Origin: Verrucomicrobia bacterium LW23
Lineage (GTDB): Bacteria > Verrucomicrobiota > Verrucomicrobiia > Methylacidiphilales > UBA1321
Reading direction: 5' to 3'
Length of the DNA: 64,000 bases
Assembly: GCA_003054695.1 (NCBI GenBank)
Contig: QAZA01000025.1
Span: forward strand, 248,001-312,000
Shown here piece by piece: positions 52,344-61,700 of this stretch. Within the stretch, counting starts at the first letter, position 1, and the number at the start of each line of letters is the position of its first letter. The notes beneath the pieces were generated by a model. That model had not been told where the DNA came from, made no database searches, and saw only the letters and a program-made list of their open reading frames with translations. Made by a program: the position numbers and the translations under genes.

Positions 52344-53474
52344 ATGTCCACCACCAGTATTGTCAACATCGCCATCGTCGGCCTCGGTTTCGGGGCGGAG
52401 TTCATCCCCATTTACCAGGCCCACCCTAACGCGCGGCTGGTTGCCGTTTGCCAGCGAGATCCGGCCAAACTGGCCGCGCTCCGGCAGGCGTTTGGCATTC
52501 CCAAAGGTTACACCAGCTACGCCGAGCTTTTGGCCGACCCGGAAATCGACGCCGTTCACATCAACACGCCCATCCCCGATCACGCGGCGCAAACCCTTGT
52601 CGCCCTGGCCGCCGGCAAACACGTGGCGTGCACCGTGCCCATGGCCACCACTGTGGAGGATTGCCGCAAGATCGTGGAACTGAGCGCGGCCACCGGCCTG
52701 CGGTACATGATGATGGAAACCGTCGTCTACTCGCGCGAGTTCCTCTACGTCAAAGACTTATACGAGAGCGGCGAGCTGGGCAAACTGCAGTTTATGCAGG
52801 CCAGCCACCAGCAGGACATGGACGGCTGGCCCCACTACTGGCCCGGCCTGCCGCCCATGTGGTACGCCACCCACTGCGTCGGGCCCATGCTGGCCCTAAC
52901 CAACGCGCGCGCCGAGCACGTCTCCTGCTACGGCTCCGGCACCATCCGGCCGGAGCTGGCGGCGGCGTACGGCTCGCCCTTTGCGGTGGAGTCGGCGCAC
53001 CTCAAGCTGCGCGGCTCCGATCTCTCCGCGCGCATCGTCCGCTCGCTCTTCGACACGGCGCGGCAGTATCGCGAGTCGATCGACGTCTACGGCTCGCGCA
53101 AGTCCTTCGAGTGGTCGCTCATCGAGCACGAACCGCACATCCTGCACACCGCCAAACGGCCCGAGCCGGAGATCCCCAGCCGCGTTACCGTCCCGGACTA
53201 CGCCCACCGCCTCCCCGAGGGCCTGCGCCCCTACACCACCGAAGGCGTCTACGACACCGCCGCCAACATGCACCTGAGCTTTACCCAGGGCTCCGGCCAC
53301 GGCGGCTCGCATCCCCATCTGGCCCACGAGTTTGTGAGCGCGCTGGTGGAAGGCCGCGACCCCCGCCCCAACGCCCCCGCCAGCGCCAACTGGACCTGCG
53401 TCGGCCTCTGCGCCCATCAATCCGCCCTGGCCGGCGGGCAACGCGTTGATCTGCCGGAGTTTACGCTGGGATAA
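52344..53474 (+). CDS. Gfo/Idh/MocA-family oxidoreductase lacking the usual catalytic lysine
   Basis: A 376-residue protein with the Rossmann motif VNIAIVGLGFGAEFIPIYQA and the second-domain patterns SHQQDMDGWPHYWPGLPPMW and GSGHGGSHPHLAHEFV. Where other members have EKP, this one reads GKHVACTVPMATT, so the catalytic Lys is replaced; as far as I recall, this variant defines a subgroup found in Verrucomicrobia and relatives. It follows the hydroxyacid dehydrogenase with the same orientation, separated by the type-E element. A sugar or sugar-acid substrate is likely. Confidence 0.85.
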   Translation: MSTTSIVNIAIVGLGFGAEFIPIYQAHPNARLVAVCQRDPAKLAALRQAFGIPKGYTSYAELLADPEIDAVHINTPIPDHAAQTLVALAAGKHVACTVPMATTVEDCRKIVELSAATGLRYMMMETVVYSREFLYVKDLYESGELGKLQFMQASHQQDMDGWPHYWPGLPPMWYATHCVGPMLALTNARAEHVSCYGSGTIRPELAAAYGSPFAVESAHLKLRGSDLSARIVRSLFDTARQYRESIDVYGSRKSFEWSLIEHEPHILHTAKRPEPEIPSRVTVPDYAHRLPEGLRPYTTEGVYDTAANMHLSFTQGSGHGGSHPHLAHEFVSALVEGRDPRPNAPASANWTCVGLCAHQSALAGGQRVDLPEFTLG

Positions 53475-53573
53475 GGAGTCTGACCCGGGACATTAGAGTA
53501 ATTCGCACAGTTATCTGTCCTTTATGCGGAGCTGATTCTAGGGCTATGGGTGCGCTGAAACGGAGGGAGCAAT

Positions 53574-53593
53574 AGAGGCTGTCGACAGCCTCT
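53574..53593. repeat. Perfect 20-bp palindrome made of two type-D element tips
   Basis: AGAGGCTGTCGACAGCCTCT is identical to the outer 14 bases of the type-D element tips joined head to head and sharing the GTCGAC centre. It looks like the remnant of an element whose interior has been lost, or a minimal copy. The rest of 53475-53696 shows nothing else. Confidence 0.55.
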
Positions 53594-53696
53594 CGATCAC
53601 CAATCATATCTCCTTTAGCGTTCGCTTCGAAGTGGTATTGGTTCAGCGTCAAATGGAAAAATCGTCGAGAGGAGATAATGACGAGCCGGGCGGTGG

Positions 53697-54335
53697 TTAT
53701 TGCGTGTGTTGAGGTTGGGGCTGAGATTGGTTTTGCTGCTGATGCTGCTGGCGCTGGCGTTTGCGTTGATCTCGGGCGGCGGCGAGTTTGGTGTTGCGTT
53801 GGGAGAAGATGGTAGTATCGCGGCCGTGGAGTTTGTCGTGCGGGGTGACGTATCCGATGGCGCTGTGGAGTCGGACGGAGTTGTAGTGGGTGACGAAGGC
53901 GTCGACGGTGCGGCGGCCGTCGTCGTGGGTGAGCGGGGTTTGGGTGCGTATGGCGTTGGTTTTGAGGGTCTTATGCCAACGCTCGAGTTTTCCGTTGGAC
54001 TGCGGGTAGTAAGGGGAGGTGCGGACGTGGGTCATGCCGGTGACGCGGATGAATTCCTTGAAATCGCGGGCGATGAACCGCGGGCCATTGTCGCTGATGA
54101 TGCGGGGGGGTGACGCCGGGGTGGCGTTCCAAAGCGGCCTGCAGGATGATCTCGATCTCAGTCTCTGTCATGGACTTACGCAGATCCCCGTGGACGATGG
54201 CGCGGGAGTAGCCGTCGAGAACGGAGGCGAGGTAATGGAAGGTGCCAGAGATGTTAATATAAGAGACATCGATATGCCAATGTTAGTGCGGCGCAAGGGG
54301 TTGCACAAAGCCGGTCTCCCCATGCACACCTAAAA
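53697..54335 (-). pseudogene. Decayed integrase-core (rve) transposase, IS3-like
   Basis: Minus-strand translation gives HWHIDVSYINI (first Asp), FHYLASVLDGYSRAIVHGDL, then MTETEIEIILQAALERHPGV. After a frame change it reads ISDNGPRFIARDFKEF (second Asp) and YYPQSNGKLERWHKTLK (Glu), which completes a DDE triad. It contains an in-frame stop at 54283-54285 and a frame change at a run of seven G (54104-54110). The N-terminal part is missing. The C-terminus is a Gln-rich tail. Confidence 0.8.
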
Positions 54336-54542
54336 AATAAATTAAAATAGAGTTTGTTAGTCCTCTATAACAAACGGAAGTGCTTATCGGAGAGAGAGTA
54401 GCCGAAAAAGTTCGAAACTCGAAAGATTAGTAAACCCCAGGCACACCTGAAAACGAACCGGGTTTTGGTTCGGAGATGTATAGTGATTTATTTGCTGAAG
54501 CATTCCCGGATTCAGAGGGGAATTGGAATGGTGGTTGGTGCC

Positions 54543-54845
54543 TAGGTTTCGTGGATTCCGGCTGGTCGCTACCAATCCTCCCGCATCCGCGAAATTCCAT
54601 CTATTTATGGGGATCGAGGCCGGAAATCGATAAAATTCGCATCTGTTTTTGAGCTGCCGGAAGGCCAGATTTCATTCGCCCGACGGACCCCAGAGAAAAG
54701 CGCTATGCAAAAATGTCGTGCTTGAGCCAGACTCCTCTGAAAACCGCATTTTCGAAGCATTCCAGTCGGAGCAACCAAACCCTACCCAAAATCCGCCAGT
54801 TTGGCCATTCTGATCAGTGCCATTTATGTCATTTTTCGCCCATAA
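54543..54845. repeat. Leader of an IS element, direct-repeat copy 1
   Basis: This non-coding stretch is repeated at about 55984-56275 with high similarity: both contain CGCATCCGCGAAATTCCATC and GCCGGAAGGCCAGATTTCAT and AAAAGCGCTATGCAAAAATG in the same order. It is the left part of the integrase-type IS whose transposase relic follows. The preceding 54336-54542 holds only a short hairpin (54352-54375). Confidence 0.65.
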
Positions 54846-54857
54846 TCCATTGCTCGC

Positions 54858-55883
54858 ATTTTTAGTTTATGTCACACATTCCGCACTGCTTCGCCAGATC
54901 GCCTATTTGGAAGAAGAGAACAGAATCCTGCGGTCCCGGTTGGAAACTATCTAAACCACACCGGCGGAACGCTCGGTCCTCGTCCGCCTTGGAGCGCCGT
55001 TGGGCAGCTCGATCCGAGAAGTCCTCGGCATTGTCCACTACAAGACGTTCCAGCAATGGGTTCGGAGAGAACGAGATGGAACAAATGTGAAATCAATGCC
55101 TCGCAAACCTGGCCGGCCTACCATTTCTCCAGATGTCACGGCACTGATTTTGCGCATGGCTAAAGAGAACGCCTGGGGCTATGCCCGTATCGGAGGCGAA
55201 CTCAAGAAGCTCGGCATTACAGTGGCCAATAATACCATAAAAAAGACCTTGATTATCAACGGTTTCCATCCATCTCCCTGGAGGGTGCGGGGCGACTGGG
55301 ACCTCTTCATCCGCATGCACATGGAGACATTGTGGGCAACGGACTTTTTCACCAAAGACATCTGGACGGCAAGCGGTAAGGTCACTTTTTACGTGCTTTT
55401 CTTTATCCACGTGGGAAGCAGGCGCGTCCATATCGCGGGTGCCTCCTGCAACCCCACCGGGCCCTGGGTCGAGCAACAAGCTCGAAATCTGGTGATGGAC
55501 TTGCAGGATCGCGGTGAGAAGGTCTCGTATCTCCTGCGCGATGGAGATACCAAATTCACTCAAGCGTTTGACGAAGTTTTCAAGTCAAAAAGCTGCCTCG
55601 GGAATCTCCCAACCTCAACGCCTTCGCGGAGCGGTTCGTCCAGACCATCAAGAATGAATGCTTGAGGCATTTTGTGGTCTTTGGGCAGAAGCACTTGGAA
55701 TACTTGCTGCGGGAATTCGCGTCCTACTACAACACCGTCCGGCCGCACCAGGGAATTGCAAACAGGACGATCGGCAACATCATTCCGTTTCCAACTCAGG
55801 CCGCCCCGCCCCGTCCGGGAGACGTTCGGTGTGAGGCTCGCTTAGGCGGACTTTTGCGCCATTATTCGCGAAAAGCAGCATAA
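54858..55883 (+). pseudogene. Integrase-core (rve) transposase with stop and frameshift
   Basis: An almost full-length transposase split over several frames. The N-terminal segment HSALLRQIAYLEEENRILRS ends in a TAA at 54952-54954. The main segment carries GRPTISPDVTALILRMAKEN and WATDFFTKDIWTASG (first Asp), then VSYLLRDGDTKFTQAFDEV (second Asp). After a shift at five A (55587-55591) comes PNLNAFAERFVQTIKNECL (Glu). The C-terminus YYNTVRPHQGIANRTIGNII is complete. All parts belong to one enzyme, inactivated by at least two lesions. Confidence 0.88.
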
Positions 55884-55983
55884 AACTAAAACAATTCTGG
55901 AGATTTTTTTGTGTTTTGTTAGGCACTCAACATCAACAACTTCCAAGGGATATTATTTTTTGCATAGTACGCATTAGCCGCCA

Positions 55984-56478
55984 GGGTTCCTGGATTCTTC
56001 ACATCTTCCCGCATCCGCGAAATTCCATCTATTTATGGGTCAAAAGGCATGAAGTCGATCAGATTCGCATCTATTCTTGAACTGCCGGAAGGCCAGATTT
56101 CATCCGCCCCGGCAGACTCCATAGAAAAGCGCTATGCAAAAATGTTGTGCTGGCGCCGCATTCCTCTGAAACTGCATATTTGAAGCAATCCGGTTGGAGC
56201 AATTATTTGATACCAAAATCCGCCAGCTTTGGCCATTCTGATCGGTCCCTTTATGTCGTTCTGCTCCCGTAACCCGACCATCAGCAACATCATTACGTTT
56301 CCAACTCAGGCAGTGCCACCCCGGCCAGAAGAGGTTCAAAGCACCGCCAAATTGGGTGGTTTGCCGCGCCATTATTCGCGAAAAGCGGCATAAAATTGGA
56401 ACGATTCCGGCGGTTTTCGGCGTTTTGTTAAGCGCTTATTATCAACAGGTTGCAACGGAACAAGGTTTTTGCACAGGA
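55984..56478. mobile_element. Internally deleted, non-autonomous copy of the same IS
   Basis: The first 290 bases repeat the leader found at 54543-54845. They are joined directly to sequence matching the last 110 bases of the transposase gene (ATCAGCAACATCATT.CGTTTCC ... CGCCATTATTCGCGAAAAGC) and its right flank. About 1 kb of transposase is missing. It has become inserted in, or recombined with, the end of the IS1182-type transposase gene. The 55884-55983 gap is the right flank of copy 1. Confidence 0.75.
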
Positions 56479-57396
56479 CGGGGCGGCAAGGATGAGCTGG
56501 CTGCCGTCGGCGTCAACAGCGGCCTGGGCGTTGTAGCTTTGGGTGACACTGTGGCTGGTGCTTTTGCGCATCACGCGGCTGTCGGGATCGGTGAGGTTGC
56601 TTTGGGCGCGGGCGTCGGTCTCCAGCTGGCCGGGCAGGCTCGGGGGCGGCCCGGGAGGGCGACCGCCCCGGCCGCCGCGCTCGCGGCGCCGGCGATGAGC
56701 GTCGACTTGGATCTCGTGCTGCGCCTGGGCGGCCTCCAGGCGCTCCTGCGCCCGGGCTTTGAGCCTCTCCTGCGCCTGTTGCATCGAGGCGATGAGGGCT
56801 TCGCGCCGGACGATTTCCTTCGGCAGCGCGGGATCGCGAGGGCGGTTGTCCGCATCCGCCGCCTCGGCCTGCGCCAGCAGGTCGCCCACATCCGCGCGCA
56901 GCTTCGCCTCCAGCTCCTGCGCCCGCGCCAGGGTGAGGTTGTTGTCTTTGCTGGCATTGGCCCGCAGGTGCGTGCCGTCGATGCTCACGTTGCCTACCGA
57001 CAGCAGCTTCATCTCCCGCGCCAGCTCCAGCACACGCACAAAACACTCCGCTATCGCTCCCAGGTTGCGACGCCGAAACTCGCAGATCGTCGCGTGATCC
57101 GGATGCAGATTGGCGCACAAATACCGCACCCCGATATCCCGATACGTCGCCTGCTCAATGCGCCGAGACCCGAATATCCCACGCGTATAACAATAGATCA
57201 GCAACGCCAGCATCATATGCGGCGGATACTGCTCCTTACCCGCCCCTCGCGGATGCCCCATCGCAAACGCCCGCACGTCCATCATCCCCGCCGCCTCGAT
57301 GATGAAATGCACAGGATCGCTCTCCTCCACCCAGTCCCGCATATCCACCGGCAACAGCAACGCTGTCTCCCGATCCACCACTTTATACCGTGTCAT
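56428..57396 (-). pseudogene. IS1182-family transposase, C-terminus replaced
   Basis: A 322-residue frame with the usual IS1182 N-terminal domain (GMMDVRAFAMGHPRGAGKEQ, YCYTRGIFGSRRIEQ, HPDHATICEFRRRN) and first catalytic Asp in SIDGTHLRANAS, followed by a long coiled-coil insert and NLTDPDSRVMR. After VDADGSQLIL (near 56488) the sequence leaves the family and runs into the deleted IS copy, so about the last 120 residues, including later DDE residues, are lost. The region 57397-57455 to its right contains the IS start but no gene. Confidence 0.85.
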
Positions 57397-57455
57397 CTCT
57401 TCCCTCTTTACCTCCTTTTCACTCCTCCCTCAAACTAAACCCGACAGGCTCCTAG

Positions 57456-58293
57456 AACCTATCTCAAAACTGTTTGAGATAAATGAGGATCGATGCAAGT
57501 TGAACAAAGCCAAGAAAATTGGCGGGATAATACTCAAATCGTGTGATAACTCTTCGTTGCCAGTGTAACCAGGCGAAGAACCGTTCGACCATCCATCGTC
57601 TTTTATATCTTCGTAATGCTCTTCCGTCCTGGGTTTTATTTTCTGGTTTACGATTTTTGCGATGAGGAGCTATCATCTCAACGCCTTGATCCTCTAACTC
57701 TTTGTCAAGTTGATCACTATCATAAGCTTTATCACCAATTAAGTGCTCTGGCTTGACCTCCAACATATAGAAGTCAAAGGATAACTGAACGCACGTGACT
57801 TCATGGTGGTTGGCCGCGCATGTGGCGACAGAAAGCGGAAGTCCGTCTCGATTAACGATTGCCATGATTTTGACTCCCTTTCCGCGCCGAGTTGGTCCAA
57901 TTTCCTTGCCACCTCCTTTTGCGCTGGAGAAAGTGCCATCAATATAACATTCGTCAGTCTTTATTTTACCATGTTGTCTGAGTTCGTTGGCTAAGGAGCA
58001 AAGTACATTGCGCAACACTTCCTTTTTGCACCAATCTTGAAAGCGCCGATGCACTGTTTTGTAGTTAGGAAAGTATTGAGGTAGATGCCTCCATCGTGCT
58101 CCTGTATTTAATATCCAGAGAACAGCGTCAAGAACTTCACGCGTCGGCACTGGTTTTCGGCCCGGACGAATGTCTGGCAAATTCTCTTCAGGAAAATGAA
58201 CTCGAACCCTTTCCCATTGAGCATCAGTAAGTTCCATTGCTTTTATACAGCAATTTCAATGCCATCTTCACCGCACTGGAATCGAGATAGGTT
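57456..58293. mobile_element. Complete IS5-family insertion sequence
   Basis: An 838-bp element with terminal inverted repeats AACCTATCTC / GAGATAGGTT and a CTAG duplication on each side (57452-57455 and 58294-58297), the target preference expected for IS5-type elements. It contains one intact transposase gene and no passenger. Base composition is clearly lower in GC than the chromosomal genes, indicating a recent arrival. Confidence 0.88.
57464..58237 (-). CDS. IS5-family transposase
   Basis: A 257-residue intact DDE transposase. The N-terminal DUF4096-like part is MELTDAQWERVRVHFPEE with LWILNTGARWRHLPQYFPNY. The catalytic domain has Asp in ECYIDGTFSSAKGGG, Asp in HLIGDKAYDSDQLDKEL and Glu in RRYKRRWMVERFFAWLHWQR. 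Length and motifs fit the IS1031/ISL2 side of the family. Nearly the whole element is coding. Confidence 0.95.
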   Translation of the reverse strand: MELTDAQWERVRVHFPEENLPDIRPGRKPVPTREVLDAVLWILNTGARWRHLPQYFPNYKTVHRRFQDWCKKEVLRNVLCSLANELRQHGKIKTDECYIDGTFSSAKGGGKEIGPTRRGKGVKIMAIVNRDGLPLSVATCAANHHEVTCVQLSFDFYMLEVKPEHLIGDKAYDSDQLDKELEDQGVEMIAPHRKNRKPENKTQDGRALRRYKRRWMVERFFAWLHWQRRVITRFEYYPANFLGFVQLASILIYLKQF

Positions 58294-58767
58294 CTAGAGC
58301 AAATGGCGTTGGCTGGTCATCCTGTCTCTCAAGAAGCTAAAGAAGCTAGGCCATGCTTTAACCGCCTTTCCTCTCTTGGAATCTACGCAGAGAACCACTG
58401 TGTCCCTTATCCCAATATTGTCACAAACAAGTACATACTCCCCACCACCAGCGTAATTTGACAAAACAATGCCATTTTGAGGAAGCTCACTAAGGCCAGC
58501 CTTCGCTCGCATTTTTCTACATTTTTCAGTTTTACTAAGAACATTAAAGTACGGATCCTCTGAAATTCCTGTAATATACTCCGTAGTGATACGGACATAT
58601 CCATACTTTAGCACAAGATTTCTATAGTCTTTCGGAAAATGCACTCCCAGTCTGTTCTCATACTCTTGAACAGTGGCTTCGTCGGTTTGACCACGATACT
58701 CAAAATCCTCTTTGTCCTTGAGCTTTTCTTTCGCTCTGATTTCTTCGATGAAGCTAATTGCGTCCAT
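58294..58767 (-). CDS. SMI1/KNR4-family immunity protein
   Basis: A 157-residue protein of the SMI1/KNR4 superfamily, the commonest immunity family of polymorphic toxins: TVQEYENRLGVHFPKDYRNL near the N-terminus, then LSNYAGGGEYVLVCDNIG and a final AWPSFFSFLRD. ATG ending at 58767 overlaps the end of the toxin gene by 14 bases, so it is coupled to it. Its stop codon TAG lies in the CTAG target duplication of the IS5 element; the last few residues may therefore have been altered, but the domain looks complete. It should bind and block the adjacent HNH toxin. Confidence 0.82.
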   Translation of the reverse strand: MDAISFIEEIRAKEKLKDKEDFEYRGQTDEATVQEYENRLGVHFPKDYRNLVLKYGYVRITTEYITGISEDPYFNVLSKTEKCRKMRAKAGLSELPQNGIVLSNYAGGGEYVLVCDNIGIRDTVVLCVDSKRGKAVKAWPSFFSFLRDRMTSQRHLL

Positions 58768-61700
58768 AGGGATTTTTGCCGGGTTCGTAGTTATGAAGTT
58801 TCTCTGAGATATTCTTATTCTCATGAAACGAACGTTTCATAAGCCTCAGATTCTCAAACGCATTTGAACCACCTCGGGATAGCGGTACTATATGATGGAC
58901 TACCCAGTCGTCTGGAACAAGTCCAGATTTCATTTTACTGAGGTCTGCCGGAGAAAATCGCCGCATGAACTCCGGCCTTGCATTTTCTGCAAATGTCTTC
59001 AGGTAGATTGCTCGATCACCCACATCTTTCGCATTAAATTCATCCCGGAGCTGTTGGGTCTGATCTGGTGGTCTTGTAGTGTATTCCTTGGTCTTACCGC
59101 CACCAAGATTTGTAGTATTGGCAGTCTCGTCCCATTGCGTTGGCTTCGAAGCATCACCACCATACTCGTTGTGTACAAGTATCCGGGAGGTTCCAATATA
59201 GTAACATCTTTCTTTGTCTACCTCTATATTATACACAGAACGCAAGCCGCTAATCGGAGAGATTTGCAGAACTTGCGTGTCTCCTACTGCAGTACGGAGC
59301 AGCTCATTTTTAAGCAAGTTCCCTGCAGGAACCCAACTATTACGTGTTACTGAGAAAATTCGGTGGCTGCCTGTAACGTGAATAGGCTCACTCTGTCCGC
59401 CAACGCGTACTTCGAATAGATTGCCGCAATTCCGCGAAAACGTCCCTGTTATCAGTTGCCCTCGTCCCCGAGTAATGGCTGGAGAAGCTGAAATCCCTTT
59501 GATTTCGGCCCAGCCTGTAATCCCTATTTCCCGCAAGTCTAGCCATATCTCAAATGCACTGGCGGAGTGCGTACCAATTCCAGCTACAGGCCTACAGTGG
59601 GAATTCACGAGCCACTCAGAGGTACGCAGGAGTACGATTTCAACCGAATCGAATGGGGGTTCGCTAGCGACTAGGCGCAGTGAGACACGGAAAAGGGATT
59701 CTTTGGAATCTGCAGAACTGCAGTCCAATAGAACGTCTCCTTGCGGTGTTCTTACTCGTTGTCCGACTTCTAGTGATTCGATCGGTGTAAGGTTATCAGT
59801 AGTAGCTACGAGCGTTCCTGCTACAAAGCAGCCACCATTTTTTCCACACGTTCCCTTGGCGGTTTCTCCTCCGGGGATATCCATCTTGCCAGTGTTTGGC
59901 ACGTCAAGGTCCGGCCCCTTTGTGGTCGCTTTGGCGCCCACGGCCGTCAGGGCTGCATTCTTCATGGAGCCCGTTATATCGCCACTCTCGATGGCCTTCG
60001 CCGTATTCACGCCGCCCACAATCACGCTTGCCACGGTATCCGCCTTGTCGATGACTTTGGCGGCTTTGATAGCGAGGTTGGTGGCGCGGACGGCGAGGCC
60101 GCCGCCCATGCCTCCGGTGGCTACGTCGGCGACGAGGGCGGCGGTGTTGAGGGCCATCGACTGCGTGTAGTCATCGGCAGACATCTGGCCGGTGCGGTAC
60201 TGATAGGTATCGTACAGGGCCATGCCTACCGTGAGGGCGGCGCTCCAGAAGAGGCCTTCGGGGTCGAACTTGCTCCAGGGGTTGCAGACGACGTAGGTGT
60301 AGACGTTGGGGCCGTTGACGAAGCCGGCGGGGTCGGCGGTGATGAAGGAGCCGGTTTCGAGGTCGCGGTAGCGGAAGCCTTCGTTGAGCAGGCCGGTGGG
60401 GTCTTCGTCTTTGGAGTTGCCGCGCTGGCGGTCGGCGCTGGCGCCGTACTCGTGGGGGCGGGTGCCGTAGGCCTCGTACTGGCCCAGGTAGGTGAGGCCG
60501 CCGGCGGAGTCGGTGCGGGCGATGATGTCGCCGCGTTTGTTGGCGTGGGCGAAGCTGGGGATGCCGTTGCGCAGGGAGTAGAGGACGCCGCCCACGCCGC
60601 CGCCGTAGTCGCTGCCGCGGATGTTTTCCACGGTGACGACGCCGCTCTCTACCTCGAAGGCGCTGGTGCCGCCGCTGAAGACGACTTTGGTGGCCTGGCC
60701 GCCGGCCTGGGATTCGTCGCGCACGATGCGGCGGGTGCGGTAGTCGTAGGTGTAGGTGTAGATTTTGGGCGCGCCGCTGGTGGGGGTGGTTTCCAGGCGT
60801 ACCAGGCGGTTCTCGAAGTCGTACGAGTAGAGGGTGCTGCCGGAGTCGTCCCCGCCGGTGACGGTGCGGGTGGCGCGGTTGCCGGCGGCATCGTAGGTGA
60901 GGGTTACGGTGCGGGTGCCGTCGGAGTAGTTGAGGAGCTGGTTGTAGGCGTTGTAGGTGTATTCGGTGGCGCCGGGCGTCTCGCCGCCGGTGACGACTTT
61001 GCTGGTGCGGTTGTTGGCTTTGTCAAAGGTGTAAGCCGTGGTGACGTTGGCGGGGGGCGGGGTGACGAGGTTGGAGCCGTCGTAGGTGATGGCTTCGGTA
61101 GTGAGGCGGTTGCTGAGATCGTAGCTGTTGGTGACGGTGCGGTTGGGCAGATGCGCGGGATAGAATTCCTCGACGCGGATGACGTTGCCCAGGACATCGT
61201 GCGCGTAGTTAATCAGGCACAGCGCGCGGCCGGAGGCGGAGCGGGAGTGCTGGTAAATGGCGCGGTTAAGGGAGTCGAAGCCGGCTGTTTCGGTATCGCC
61301 GTTGGGGAGGATTTTGCAGACGACACTGCTGTTGTGGTCGTAGAAATACTGCGTGATATTGGAGCCTTCCGCCATTGTCATCAGGCGGTTCAGTGCATCG
61401 TAGGTGGAGACGATGGTGCGGCCGGTCTGCCCGTAGGTGGTCTGGAGGCGGTTGCCGGCCAGATCGTAGACGTAGGTGTGCGTGGCCCCGCCGGAGGTTT
61501 CCGTGGAGGCGCGGTTGAGGGCGTCGTAGGTATAGGTTACCGTGGCGGCGGCGCCTTTGGCGGGCTCGGTGACGGTGAGGATGTTGCCCGCACCGTCATA
61601 GGTAAAATGGCGGATGCTGTTGATGGCGTCGGCCGAATTGTAGATGACGGCCAGGGAGCGATTGCGCGCGTCGAAGGTGTAGTCGGTGATGTTGCCCAGC

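Noticed and set aside
53697-56427. Separate genes for each transposase fragment
   Set aside because: The pieces in different frames line up as consecutive parts of single DDE transposases, so they are pseudogenes, not small genes.
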